Numbered from the stretch's first letter, positions 1 through 6,003 are shown. The stretch is 6,003 nt of DNA from an uncultured Aquincola sp. (GCA_937883885.1 CAKZXL010000360.1:1-6003); one strand, 5' to 3'. Notes: a model not told the origin generated them from the letters alone. Numbers and translations: made by a program.

Positions 1-58
1 CAGGATTCCACCTTAGCACCGGCCCACCCCGATCGCGGGTGTTGCGCCGAGTGCGCAC

Positions 59-76
59 ATACGTCAATCGACGTAT
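59..76. promoter_or_regulatory. Perfect 7-bp inverted repeat, candidate operator
   Basis: The sequence ATACGTC-AATC-GACGTAT is a perfect dyad with 7-bp arms and a 4-base spacer. It lies about 130 bases before the start of the first gene, where a dimeric transcription factor site would be expected. The arms are A/T-containing in an otherwise G/C-rich genome. It is not followed by a T run, so it is a poor terminator. It has ATA and TAT ends but spaced by 12 rather than the 9 bases of the NAC consensus, so I do not assign a regulator. A functional operator is an inference. Confidence 0.45.
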
Positions 77-105
77 TCCGGCTACGCACCCCCGACCACT
101 ACTTT

Positions 106-123
106 TCGCTCCGCAGCGAGCGA
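106..123. repeat. 6-bp inverted repeat in the leader
   Basis: TCGCTC-CGCAGC-GAGCGA has 6-bp perfect arms around a 6-base spacer. Its centre is 47 bases downstream of the centre of the repeat at 59-76, and its arm sequence is different, so the two are not copies of one operator. It could be a second regulator site or a small hairpin in the transcript. In G/C-rich DNA an inverted repeat of this size can also occur by chance. Confidence 0.3.
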
Positions 124-195
124 TTGCGGTGCAGTGCACAAAACGATTCAACGGCCGCAACCGGATCGCCTGAAGCTCCCCAACCCCTTCCGCTC

Positions 196-200
196 AGGAG
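196..200 (+). promoter_or_regulatory. Shine-Dalgarno sequence of urtA
   Basis: AGGAG ends 7 bases before the ATG at 208. It decides the start of the binding-protein gene: the alternative in-frame ATG at 124 has no such element, and starting at 208 puts a signal peptide near the N-terminus. Confidence 0.85.
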
Positions 201-207
201 AAACGAT

Positions 208-1476
208 ATGGCTGACAAGAAAGACACGATTCCGGCTCCGCTCACCGACGAACAACGTCGCAAGGTTCTGCTCGGCATGGCGGCTGCACCGGCGCTGATG
301 GTGCCCGGCGTCAGCTTCGGCAACGCGCAGTTCCCGACGGCCAAGGTCAACACGACCAAGCTCGCGGTGACCGATACCGAAGTCATCGTGGGTCAGCTTC
401 ACTCCGCCACCGGCACGATGGCGATTTCGGAAACCGGCTCCATCCAGGCCGAACAGCTGGCGATCGACCAGATCAACGCGATGGGCGGCATCCTCGGCCG
501 CAAGATCAAGGTGATCAAGGAGGACGGTGCCAGCGACTGGCCCACCTTTGCCGAAAAGAGCAAGAAGCTGCTGGTCAACGACCGCGTGGCCGCCGTGTTC
601 GGCTGCTGGACCAGCGCATCGCGCAAGGCGGTGCTGCCGATCTTCGAGAAGGAGAACGGCATGCTGTACTACCCCACCTTCTACGAAGGCCTGGAGCAGA
701 GCAAGAACGTCATCTACACCGGGCAGGAAGCCACCCAGCAGATCCTGTGGGGCCTGGACTGGGCGCAGAAGACCAAGGGCGCCAAGACCTACTTCCTGGT
801 GGGCTCGGACTACATCTGGCCGCGCACCTCGATGAAGATCGGCCGCAAGCACATCGAGAACGTGCTCAAGACCAAGGTGGTGGGCGAGGAGTACTACCCG
901 CTGGGCCACACCAACTTCAACTCGCTGATCAACAAGATCAAGGTGGCCAAGCCCGACGTGATCTTCGCGGCGGTGGTGGGCGGCTCCAACGTGGCCTTCT
1001 ACAAGCAGCTCAAGGCGGCCGGCGTCACGGCGGACAAGCAGTTCCTGCTGACCATCTCGGTCACCGAGGACGAGGTGCTGGGCATCGGCGGCGAGAACAT
1101 CGCGGGCTTCTACTCGTCGATGAAGTACTTCCAGAGCCTGGACAACGAGAACAACAAGAAGTTTGTCGAGGCCTTCAAGGCCAAGTACGGCAAGGACGCG
1201 GTGATCGGCGACGTGACCCAGGCCGCCTACCTGGGCCCCTGGCTCTGGAAGGCCACGGTGGAAAAGGCCGGCAGCTTCGACGTCGACAAGGTGGCCGCCG
1301 CCTCGGCCGACATCGAGCTGAAGACCGCGCCCGAAGGCTATGTGAAGCTGCACCCCAACCACCACCTGTGGAGCAAGACACGCATCGGCCAGGCGCAGAA
1401 GGACGGCCAGTTCAAGGTGGTGGCCGAGTCGCCGGCGCTGATCGAGCCGAACCCGTTCCCCGAAGGCTACAAGTGA
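208..1476 (+). CDS. urtA: Urea/short-chain amide ABC transporter, periplasmic substrate-binding protein (UrtA/FmdD-like)
   Basis: This 422-residue protein is the solute-binding subunit that captures the substrate in the periplasm and presents it to the permeases. It is a type I periplasmic binding protein of the UrtA/FmdD/AmiC group. Residues 1-40 form a signal peptide with a twin-arginine pair (R17 R18, followed by KVLLG), a hydrophobic stretch rich in Ala, Met and Leu, and a likely cleavage after A40; Tat export is therefore plausible. The mature part carries UrtA hallmarks: GQLHSATGTMAISETG (62-77), EDGASDWPTFAEK (from 105) and GCWTSASRKAVLP (132-144). The length is normal for the family. 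The ATG at 208 is chosen because AGGAG precedes it by 7 bases. Residues 155-178 (YPTFYEG, then GQEATQQ) differ from what I recall of urea-binding UrtA (YPVQYEG, GAAPNQQ), so an amide ligand is possible. It is first in the operon, 16 bases before urtB. Family assignment is firm; substrate is not. Confidence 0.93.
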   Translation: MADKKDTIPAPLTDEQRRKVLLGMAAAPALMVPGVSFGNAQFPTAKVNTTKLAVTDTEVIVGQLHSATGTMAISETGSIQAEQLAIDQINAMGGILGRKIKVIKEDGASDWPTFAEKSKKLLVNDRVAAVFGCWTSASRKAVLPIFEKENGMLYYPTFYEGLEQSKNVIYTGQEATQQILWGLDWAQKTKGAKTYFLVGSDYIWPRTSMKIGRKHIENVLKTKVVGEEYYPLGHTNFNSLINKIKVAKPDVIFAAVVGGSNVAFYKQLKAAGVTADKQFLLTISVTEDEVLGIGGENIAGFYSSMKYFQSLDNENNKKFVEAFKAKYGKDAVIGDVTQAAYLGPWLWKATVEKAGSFDVDKVAAASADIELKTAPEGYVKLHPNHHLWSKTRIGQAQKDGQFKVVAESPALIEPNPFPEGYK

Positions 1477-1492
1477 ATCCGGCGGGGCTGAC

Positions 1493-2407
1493 ATGAGCTT
1501 GTCCGAGATGATGAACATCGGGCTGATGCAGGGCTTCGCCGGCCTCAGCCTGTTCTCGGTGCTGCTGCTGATGGGGCTGGGCCTGGCCATCATCTTCGGG
1601 CAGATGGGCGTGATCAACATGGCGCATGGCGAGTTCATGACCATCGGCGCCTACACCATCTACCTGGCCTCTCACCTGGCCGAAACCCATGCGCCGGGGC
1701 TGGTGCAGGCCTACTTCCCGTTTGCCATCGTGCTGGCTTTCGGGTTGGCGTTTGCGGCGGGCTGGGCGGTGGAGTGGGCGGTCATCCGCCACCTGTACCG
1801 CCGGCCGCTGGACACGCTGCTGGCCACCTGGGGCCTGTCGCTGGCCATGCAGCAGGTGTTCCGCTCCACCTTCGGCGCCAAGGAAGTCAGCCCCACGCTG
1901 CCCGACTGGCTGATGGGCAGCTGGGCACCGGCCGAGGGGCTGGACATCCCGATCAATGGCCTGTTCGTGATGGCGCTGACGGTGGCGGTGACCTGCGGCG
2001 TGCTGATCGCGCTGTACAAGTCGCGCTGGGGCCTGCGGGTGCGGGCCACGGTGGCCAACCGGTTGATGGCCAATGCCACCGGCATCAACACCCGGCGCAC
2101 CGACCGGCTGACCTTTGCCATCGGCTGCGGCATCGCCGGCGTGGCGGGCGCGGCCTTCACCACCATCGGCTCCACCGGGCCCACCTCGGGCTCGCTGTAC
2201 ATCGTCGACGCTTTCCTGGTGGTGACCTTCGGCGGTGCGGCCAGCCTGTTCGGCACCGTGGTCTCGGCCTTCGGCATCGCGCAGACGCAGTCGATCTCCG
2301 AGTTCTTCATGACCGGCTCCATGGCCAAGGTGCTGACGCTGTCGGCCATCGTGGTCATCCTGATGTTCCGGCCGCAGGGCCTGTTTGCCGTGAAGGTGCG
2401 CAAATGA
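1493..2407 (+). CDS. urtB: Urea/short-chain amide ABC transporter permease (UrtB/LivH-like, short form)
   Basis: This 304-residue inner-membrane protein is one of the two channel subunits. It is hydrophobic throughout, with several membrane segments. It opens with the LivH/UrtB signature at residues 28-54 (GLGLAIIFGQMGVINMAHGE, ending in GAY). A basic cytoplasmic loop at about 176-205 (KSRWGLRVRA, then NATGINTRRTDRL) is the expected contact with the ATPase. The C-terminus ends in the usual FRPQGLF segment. It has only the permease core: many proteobacterial UrtB proteins carry a long extra N-terminal region, and here nothing of that kind precedes the signature. The Shine-Dalgarno is weak (GGCGGGG at 1481-1487), so translation may partly depend on ribosomes leaving urtA 16 bases upstream. 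Alternative in-frame ATGs at 1508 and 1511 have no better site. The last bases overlap the start of urtC in an ATGA. Confidence 0.92.
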   Translation: MSLSEMMNIGLMQGFAGLSLFSVLLLMGLGLAIIFGQMGVINMAHGEFMTIGAYTIYLASHLAETHAPGLVQAYFPFAIVLAFGLAFAAGWAVEWAVIRHLYRRPLDTLLATWGLSLAMQQVFRSTFGAKEVSPTLPDWLMGSWAPAEGLDIPINGLFVMALTVAVTCGVLIALYKSRWGLRVRATVANRLMANATGINTRRTDRLTFAIGCGIAGVAGAAFTTIGSTGPTSGSLYIVDAFLVVTFGGAASLFGTVVSAFGIAQTQSISEFFMTGSMAKVLTLSAIVVILMFRPQGLFAVKVRK

Positions 2408-3597
2408 ACGCCGCCCGAGTTTTCATGGCCCGCCACGGGCTGGGCAGCGTGCTGCTGCTGGCGCTGCTGCTGCTGGTGGTGTTTCCGCTGACGCTGGACC
2501 TGTTCCGCATCAACCTGGTGGGCAAGTACCTGAGCTACGCCTTCGTGGCGCTGGGGCTGGTGATGCTGTGGGGCTGGGGCGGCGTGCTCAGCCTGGGGCA
2601 GGGCGTGTTCTTCGGGCTGGGGGGCTACGGCATGGCCATGTTCCTGAAGCTGGAAGCCAGCGACCCCGAGTCCACCAAGATCCAGAGCACGCCGGGCATC
2701 CCCGACTTCATGGACTGGAACCAGGTGACCGCGCTGCCCGCCTGGTGGCAGCCCTTCCACAGCCTGCCGCTGACCCTGCTGCTGATGCTGGGCGTGCCCA
2801 CGCTGCTGGCCTGGATCATCGGCTTCGCGATGTTCAAGCGCCGGGTGGGCGGGGTGTACTTCGCGATCATCACGCAGGCGGTGGCGCTGATCCTCACGGT
2901 GCTGATCATCGGCCAGCAGGGCTACACCGGCGGCGTCAACGGCATGACCGACCTGAAGACGCTGGCCGGCTGGGACACCCGCACCGACGGCGCCAAGTGG
3001 ACGCTGTACTTCGTGTGCGTGGCGCTGCTGCTGGCGGCCATCGTGCTGTGCACCTGGGTGCAGAAGAGCAAGCTGGGCACGCTGCTGCTGGCCATGCGCG
3101 ACAAGGAAGACCGGGTGCGCTTCTCGGGCTACGACGTGGCCAACTTCCGGGTGTTCGTGTTCTGCCTGTCGGCGCTGCTGTCGGCGGTGGGCGGGGCGAT
3201 GTTCACGCTGCAGGTGGGCTTCATGTCGCCCAGCCTGGTGGGCATCGTGCCGTCGATCGAGATGGTGATCTTCGCGGCGGTGGGCGGGCGCATGTCGCTG
3301 GTGGGCGCGGTGTACGGCGCGCTGCTGGTGAACTTCGGCAAGACGTATTTCTCGGAGACCTTCCCGGACCTGTGGCTGTTCATGATGGCCGGCCTGTTCC
3401 TGGGCGTGGTGCTGGCCTTCCCGGATGGCCTGGCCGGCGTGTGGAACGACAAGGTGGCGCCACGGCTGAAGGCCTGGTCGGCGCGGAAAAAGGCGCCTGC
3501 ACCCGTCGCGGCCGCCCCGGTGGCCACGGCCGAGCCCGTGACCCCACCCAAGCCGCTGCCGCGTGAGCGTGGCGCGGCCGAAGGAGCAGCCGCATGA
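2404..3597 (+). CDS. urtC: Urea/short-chain amide ABC transporter permease (UrtC/LivM-like)
   Basis: This 397-residue inner-membrane protein is the second channel subunit, pairing with UrtB. An N-terminal membrane segment very rich in Leu and Val (residues 15-31) is followed by the LivM/UrtC signature at 56-79 (WGWGGVLSLGQGVFF, then GLGGY). A hydrophilic insert at about 80-115 includes ESTKIQSTPGIPDFMDW. The cytoplasmic loop at 230-244 (AMRDKEDRVRFSGYD) would dock on the ATPase. The segment AAVGGRMSLVGAVYGALLVN and the ending FPDGLAGVW complete the family pattern. Residues from about 359 to the end form an Ala/Pro/Lys-rich tail (KKAPAPVAAAPVATAEP and on) that is not part of the membrane core and is probably disordered in the cytoplasm. 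The ATG at 2404 overlaps the urtB stop (ATGA) and has GAAGGTG 5 bases upstream, within urtB. The stop overlaps the start of urtD in the same way. Confidence 0.92.
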   Translation: MNAARVFMARHGLGSVLLLALLLLVVFPLTLDLFRINLVGKYLSYAFVALGLVMLWGWGGVLSLGQGVFFGLGGYGMAMFLKLEASDPESTKIQSTPGIPDFMDWNQVTALPAWWQPFHSLPLTLLLMLGVPTLLAWIIGFAMFKRRVGGVYFAIITQAVALILTVLIIGQQGYTGGVNGMTDLKTLAGWDTRTDGAKWTLYFVCVALLLAAIVLCTWVQKSKLGTLLLAMRDKEDRVRFSGYDVANFRVFVFCLSALLSAVGGAMFTLQVGFMSPSLVGIVPSIEMVIFAAVGGRMSLVGAVYGALLVNFGKTYFSETFPDLWLFMMAGLFLGVVLAFPDGLAGVWNDKVAPRLKAWSARKKAPAPVAAAPVATAEPVTPPKPLPRERGAAEGAAA

Positions 3598-4337
3598 GCA
3601 ATACCGACTTCGCCCTGGCGGTCGAGGACCTCACGGTGTCCTTCGACGGCTTCAAGGCCATCAACGACCTGACGCTGTACGTCGACCGCAACGAGCTGCG
3701 CGTGATCATCGGCCCCAACGGCGCGGGCAAGACCACGCTGCTGGACCTGATCTGCGGCAAGACCCGCGCCACCCACGGCAGCATCAAGTTCAAGAACCAG
3801 GAGATGACCCGCATGGCCGAGCACCGCATCGTGCGGGCGGGCATCGGCCGCAAGTTCCAGACGCCTTCCATCTACGAGAACCTGTCGGTCTTCAAGAACC
3901 TGGAAGTGAGCTTTCCACGCGGGCGCAGCGTGTTCGGCGCGCTGGCCTTCCGCTGCGACAGCGAGGTCAAGGACCGCGTGCAGGCCGTGGCCGACGAGAT
4001 CGGCCTGGGCGATGCGCTGGACACCGAAGCCGGGCTGCTGAGCCATGGCCAGAAGCAGTGGCTGGAGATCGGCATGCTGCTGATGCAGGAGCCCGAGCTG
4101 CTGATGCTGGACGAGCCCATCGCCGGCATGAGCGTGCGCGAGCGTGAGCTGACGGCCGACCTGCTGCAGCGCATCTGCAAGGGGCGCTCGGTCATCGTCA
4201 TCGAGCACGACATGGACTTCGTCAAGCGCATCGCCCACAAGGTGACGGTGATGCACCAGGGCCGCATCCTGGCCGAAGGGTCGATGGACCAGGTGCAGAA
4301 CGACCCCAAGGTGATCGACGTGTACCTGGGCCACTGA
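3594..4337 (+). CDS. urtD: Urea/short-chain amide ABC transporter ATPase (UrtD/LivG-like)
   Basis: This 247-residue cytoplasmic ATPase is one of the two nucleotide-binding subunits that drive uptake. All ABC motifs are present in order: Walker A GPNGAGKTT (40-48), Q-loop Gln89 in RKFQTPSIYENL, signature LSHGQ (149-153), Walker B LLMLDEP (169-175, with D173 and catalytic E174), and H-loop His205 in VIEHDMDFV. The LSHGQK signature and the GRKFQTPSIYENLSV stretch are typical of UrtD within the LivG branch. The length matches the family. The start has AAGGAG at 3581-3586, 7 bases upstream, and overlaps the urtC stop by four bases, so it is probably translationally coupled. The gap to urtE is 12 bases. 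It is intact by every motif I can see. Confidence 0.95.
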   Translation: MSNTDFALAVEDLTVSFDGFKAINDLTLYVDRNELRVIIGPNGAGKTTLLDLICGKTRATHGSIKFKNQEMTRMAEHRIVRAGIGRKFQTPSIYENLSVFKNLEVSFPRGRSVFGALAFRCDSEVKDRVQAVADEIGLGDALDTEAGLLSHGQKQWLEIGMLLMQEPELLMLDEPIAGMSVRERELTADLLQRICKGRSVIVIEHDMDFVKRIAHKVTVMHQGRILAEGSMDQVQNDPKVIDVYLGH

Positions 4338-4349
4338 AGGAGCCGCCGC

Positions 4350-5039
4350 ATGCTGAACGTACACAACCTGCACGTGGCCTACGGCCAGAGCGAGGCCCTG
4401 CACGGCATCGATTTTTCGGCCAAGCGCAACGAGACGGTGGCCATCATGGGCCGCAACGGCATGGGCAAGACCACGCTGTTCAAGAGCCTCATCGGCATCC
4501 TGCCCGCACGCGGCGGCAGCATCGAGGTGGACGGCCAGGACGTGACCCGGCTGGAGAGCTACCAGCGCGTGGCCAAGGGCATTGCCTACGTGCCGCAGGG
4601 CCGGATGATCTTTCCCACGCTCACCGTCACCGAGAACATCCGCACCGGGCTGGAGAACGCCGCCAGCCAGCGCATCCCCGACGAGATCTATGCGCTGTTC
4701 CCGGTGCTGTTCGAGATGCGCAATCGCAAGGGCGGCAACCTCTCGGGCGGGCAGCAGCAGCAGCTGGCCATCGCCCGCGCGCTGGTCACCAACCCGAAGG
4801 TGCTGCTGCTCGATGAGCCCACCGAAGGCATCCAGCCTTCCATCATCAAGGACATCGCCCGCGCGCTCAACGAGATCCGCAAGCTGCGCGAAATCACCAT
4901 CGTGGTGAGCGAGCAGGTGCTGAGCTTTGCGCTGGACGTGGCCGACCGGCTGTTCGTCATCGAAGGCGGCCGGCTGGTGCACGAGAGCCCCCGCGCGGGC
5001 ATCGACGCCGAGCGCATCAAGCAGTTTTTGTCGGTGTAA
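4350..5039 (+). CDS. urtE: Urea/short-chain amide ABC transporter ATPase (UrtE/LivF-like)
   Basis: This 229-residue cytoplasmic ATPase should pair with UrtD. Motifs: Walker A GRNGMGKTT (34-42), Q-loop Gln83 in YVPQGRMIFPTLTV, signature LSGGQ (131-135) followed by three more Gln, and Walker B LLLDEP (152-157, D155 and E156) running into TEGIQPSII, a UrtE/LivF hallmark. The H-loop position reads VVSEQ, so Gln189 stands where most ABC ATPases have His. LivF-type proteins usually have VEQ here, so this is a family trait and not damage. The start has AAGGAG at 4337-4342, which begins on the last base of the urtD stop codon, 7 bases upstream. The stop is 17 bases before fmdA, which makes a shared transcript likely. 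Confidence 0.95.
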   Translation: MLNVHNLHVAYGQSEALHGIDFSAKRNETVAIMGRNGMGKTTLFKSLIGILPARGGSIEVDGQDVTRLESYQRVAKGIAYVPQGRMIFPTLTVTENIRTGLENAASQRIPDEIYALFPVLFEMRNRKGGNLSGGQQQQLAIARALVTNPKVLLLDEPTEGIQPSIIKDIARALNEIRKLREITIVVSEQVLSFALDVADRLFVIEGGRLVHESPRAGIDAERIKQFLSV

Positions 5040-5042
5040 ACC

Positions 5043-5050
5043 AAGAGGAG
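5043..5050 (+). promoter_or_regulatory. Shine-Dalgarno sequence of fmdA
   Basis: AAGAGGAG ends 6 bases before the ATG at 5057 and fixes the start of the formamidase. It fills most of the 17-base gap after urtE, which leaves no space for a terminator. Confidence 0.85.
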
Positions 5051-5056
5051 CGACAC

Positions 5057-6003
5057 ATGCCCGAGACCCTGATCAAGGTGGACCTGAACCAGCCCGCACC
5101 CAGCAACGAGATGGTGCACAACCGCTGGCACCCCGACATCCCGATGGCCTGCTGGGTGAACCCCGGCGACGACTTCGTGCTGGAAACCTACGACTGGACC
5201 GGCGGCTACATCAAGAACAACGACAGCGCCGACGACGTGCGCGACATCGACCTGACGACGGTGCACTACCTCTCGGGCCCGGTGGGCGTCAAGGGCGCGG
5301 AGCCCGGCGACCTGCTGGTGGTGGACCTGCTGGACATCGGCGCCAAGCCCGACAGCCTGTGGGGCTTCAACGGCTTCTTCAGCAAGAACAACGGCGGCGG
5401 CTTCCTGACCGAGCACTTCCCGCAGGCGCAGAAGTCGATCTGGGACTTCCACGGCATGTTCACCAGCTCGCGCCATGTGCCGGGTGTGCAGTACGCCGGC
5501 CTGATCCACCCCGGCCTGATCGGCTGCCTGCCCGACAAGCCGATGCTGGAGAAGTGGAACGCGCGCGAGACGGGCTTGATCGCCACCGACCCGCAGCGCG
5601 TGCCCGGCCTGGCCAACCCGCCGTTTGCCGGCACCGCCCACCTGGGCCAGCTCAAGGGCGATGCGGCGGCCAAGGTGGCGGCCGAAGGCGCCCGCACCGT
5701 GCCGCCGCGTGAGCATGGCGGCAACTGCGACATCAAGGATCTGTCGCGCGGCAGCAAGGTGTTCTTTCCCGTGTACGTGGACGGCGCGGGCCTGTCGGTG
5801 GGCGACCTGCACTTCAGCCAGGGTGATGGCGAGATCACCTTCTGCGGCGCCATCGAGATGGCCGGCTGGGTGCACATGCGGGTGTCGCTGATCAAGGGCG
5901 GCATGGCCAAGTACGGCATCCAAAACCCGATCTTCAAGCCCAGCCCGATCACGCCCACCTACAACGACTACCTGATCTTCGAAGGCATCTCGGTGGACGA
6001 GCA
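5057..6003 (+). CDS. fmdA: Formamidase (acetamidase/formamidase family), 3' end missing
   Basis: The first 315 codons of a formamidase, cut off by the window end; full-length family members have roughly 400 residues. The enzyme hydrolyses formamide to formate and ammonia in the cytoplasm; there is no signal peptide. It belongs to the FmdA/AmdA family, unrelated to the nitrilase-type formamidase AmiF. Landmarks seen: MPETLIKVDL at the start, NRWHPDIP (22-29), HPGLIGCLPD (151-160), the strongly conserved REHGGNCDIKDL (218-229), and SVGDLHFSQGDGEI (247-260) followed by E267. The conserved His/Asp/Glu residues in the last two blocks are likely active-site or metal-site residues, by family resemblance only. 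Related enzymes act on acetamide, and a Delftia homologue is known as a gamma-lactamase, so the substrate could be broader than formamide. Position directly after the transporter genes suggests that it consumes the imported compound. The reading frame is open throughout. Confidence 0.93.
   Translation, partial: MPETLIKVDLNQPAPSNEMVHNRWHPDIPMACWVNPGDDFVLETYDWTGGYIKNNDSADDVRDIDLTTVHYLSGPVGVKGAEPGDLLVVDLLDIGAKPDSLWGFNGFFSKNNGGGFLTEHFPQAQKSIWDFHGMFTSSRHVPGVQYAGLIHPGLIGCLPDKPMLEKWNARETGLIATDPQRVPGLANPPFAGTAHLGQLKGDAAAKVAAEGARTVPPREHGGNCDIKDLSRGSKVFFPVYVDGAGLSVGDLHFSQGDGEITFCGAIEMAGWVHMRVSLIKGGMAKYGIQNPIFKPSPITPTYNDYLIFEGISVDE

Larger units (their letters stand above)
1..207 (+). other. Non-coding leader / presumed promoter region of the transporter-formamidase operon
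   Basis: No convincing gene lies here on either strand. The reading frame of urtA stays open upstream to an ATG at 124, but that start has no ribosome-binding site and the extra residues do not look like a signal peptide. The stretch holds two inverted repeats (59-76 and 106-123), the 8-bp palindrome GTGCGCAC at 51-58, and the imperfect palindrome GTGCA-G-TGCAC at 129-139. I could not find a convincing sigma-70 -35/-10 pair or a sigma-54 GG-N10-GC element. The promoter is probably in this stretch, because the operon begins here, but its exact place cannot be read from the sequence. The end of an upstream gene could lie within the first few dozen bases, but nothing shows this. Confidence 0.6.

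Noticed and set aside
124..207. Earlier in-frame start for urtA at 124
   Set aside because: It has no Shine-Dalgarno, and it would put 28 extra residues before the signal peptide. The ATG at 208 has AGGAG at the right distance.
1..207. Sigma-54 promoter or guanidine-type riboswitch in the leader
   Set aside because: Urea/amide operons can have such elements, but I found no GG-N10-GC pair with a fitting context and no recognisable riboswitch core.
148..1644. Long open frame on the minus strand (498 codons) opposite urtA
   Set aside because: It is opposite a clear UrtA gene and its translation is rich in His, Leu, Val and Gly with no recognisable motif. Such frames are common opposite G/C-rich genes.
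1774..2403. Extension of the urtC frame upstream through urtB
   Set aside because: The frame is merely open. Its translation before 2404 is the His/Gly/Arg-rich shadow of urtB, and the UrtC protein begins naturally at the ATGA overlap.
2446..2482. Run of CTG/GTG codons in urtC as a repeat or slippage site
   Set aside because: It encodes an ordinary Leu/Val-rich membrane segment with the preferred Leu and Val codons, interrupted by GCG. It is not a uniform microsatellite.
4911..4919. Loss of the H-loop histidine in urtE as a sign of a defective ATPase
   Set aside because: LivF/UrtE-type ATPases normally have Gln (VEQ) at this place, and all other ABC motifs are intact.
3129..4982. Long open frame on the minus strand (617 codons) spanning parts of urtC, urtD and urtE
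   Set aside because: It crosses three well-supported genes, has a His/Asp/Ala-rich composition typical of antisense translation of G/C-rich coding DNA, and shows no domain.
4688..5923. Long open frame on the minus strand opposite urtE and fmdA
   Set aside because: Same reasons: no ribosome site or domain, and the + strand carries strongly conserved motifs throughout.

Overview
This is a high-GC window with strong G/C preference at third codon positions and tightly packed co-directional genes. It holds one operon on the + strand: a complete five-gene ABC transporter of the urea/short-chain amide branch of the branched-chain amino-acid (Liv/HAAT) family, followed at once by the first three quarters of a formamidase gene. 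Codon use, gene order and protein character suggest a Gram-negative proteobacterium, most likely a betaproteobacterium of the Burkholderiales type. This is an inference from style, since the window has no phylogenetic marker gene.

Layout: positions 1-207 are a non-coding leader with two 18-bp inverted repeats (59-76 and 106-123) and a good Shine-Dalgarno sequence at 196-200. Then come the periplasmic binding protein (urtA-like, 208-1476), two membrane permeases (urtB-like, 1493-2407; urtC-like, 2404-3597), two ATPases (urtD-like, 3594-4337; urtE-like, 4350-5039) and formamidase fmdA (from 5057, cut off by the window end). Gaps between genes are 16, -4, -4, 12 and 17 bases. There is no room for an internal terminator and no visible internal promoter, so all six are probably co-transcribed.

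How the genes work together: the binding protein captures a small amide in the periplasm, UrtB/UrtC form the channel, UrtD/UrtE power uptake, and FmdA hydrolyses the amide to ammonia and the carboxylate (formate, from formamide). The pathway would supply nitrogen. The subunits resemble the urea transporter UrtABCDE and would be annotated so by homology. However, the formamidase downstream, the short UrtB and changes in a conserved stretch of UrtA all fit the Methylophilus-type FmdDEF amide uptake system at least as well as a urea transporter. I regard the substrate (formamide or other short-chain amides versus urea) as the main open question.

I found no mobile element, CRISPR array, tRNA, rRNA or recognisable riboswitch, and no sign of a wholly new system. 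The points worth a second look are the transporter's substrate, the inverted repeat in the leader, a probable Tat signal on the binding protein and an Ala/Pro-rich tail on UrtC.
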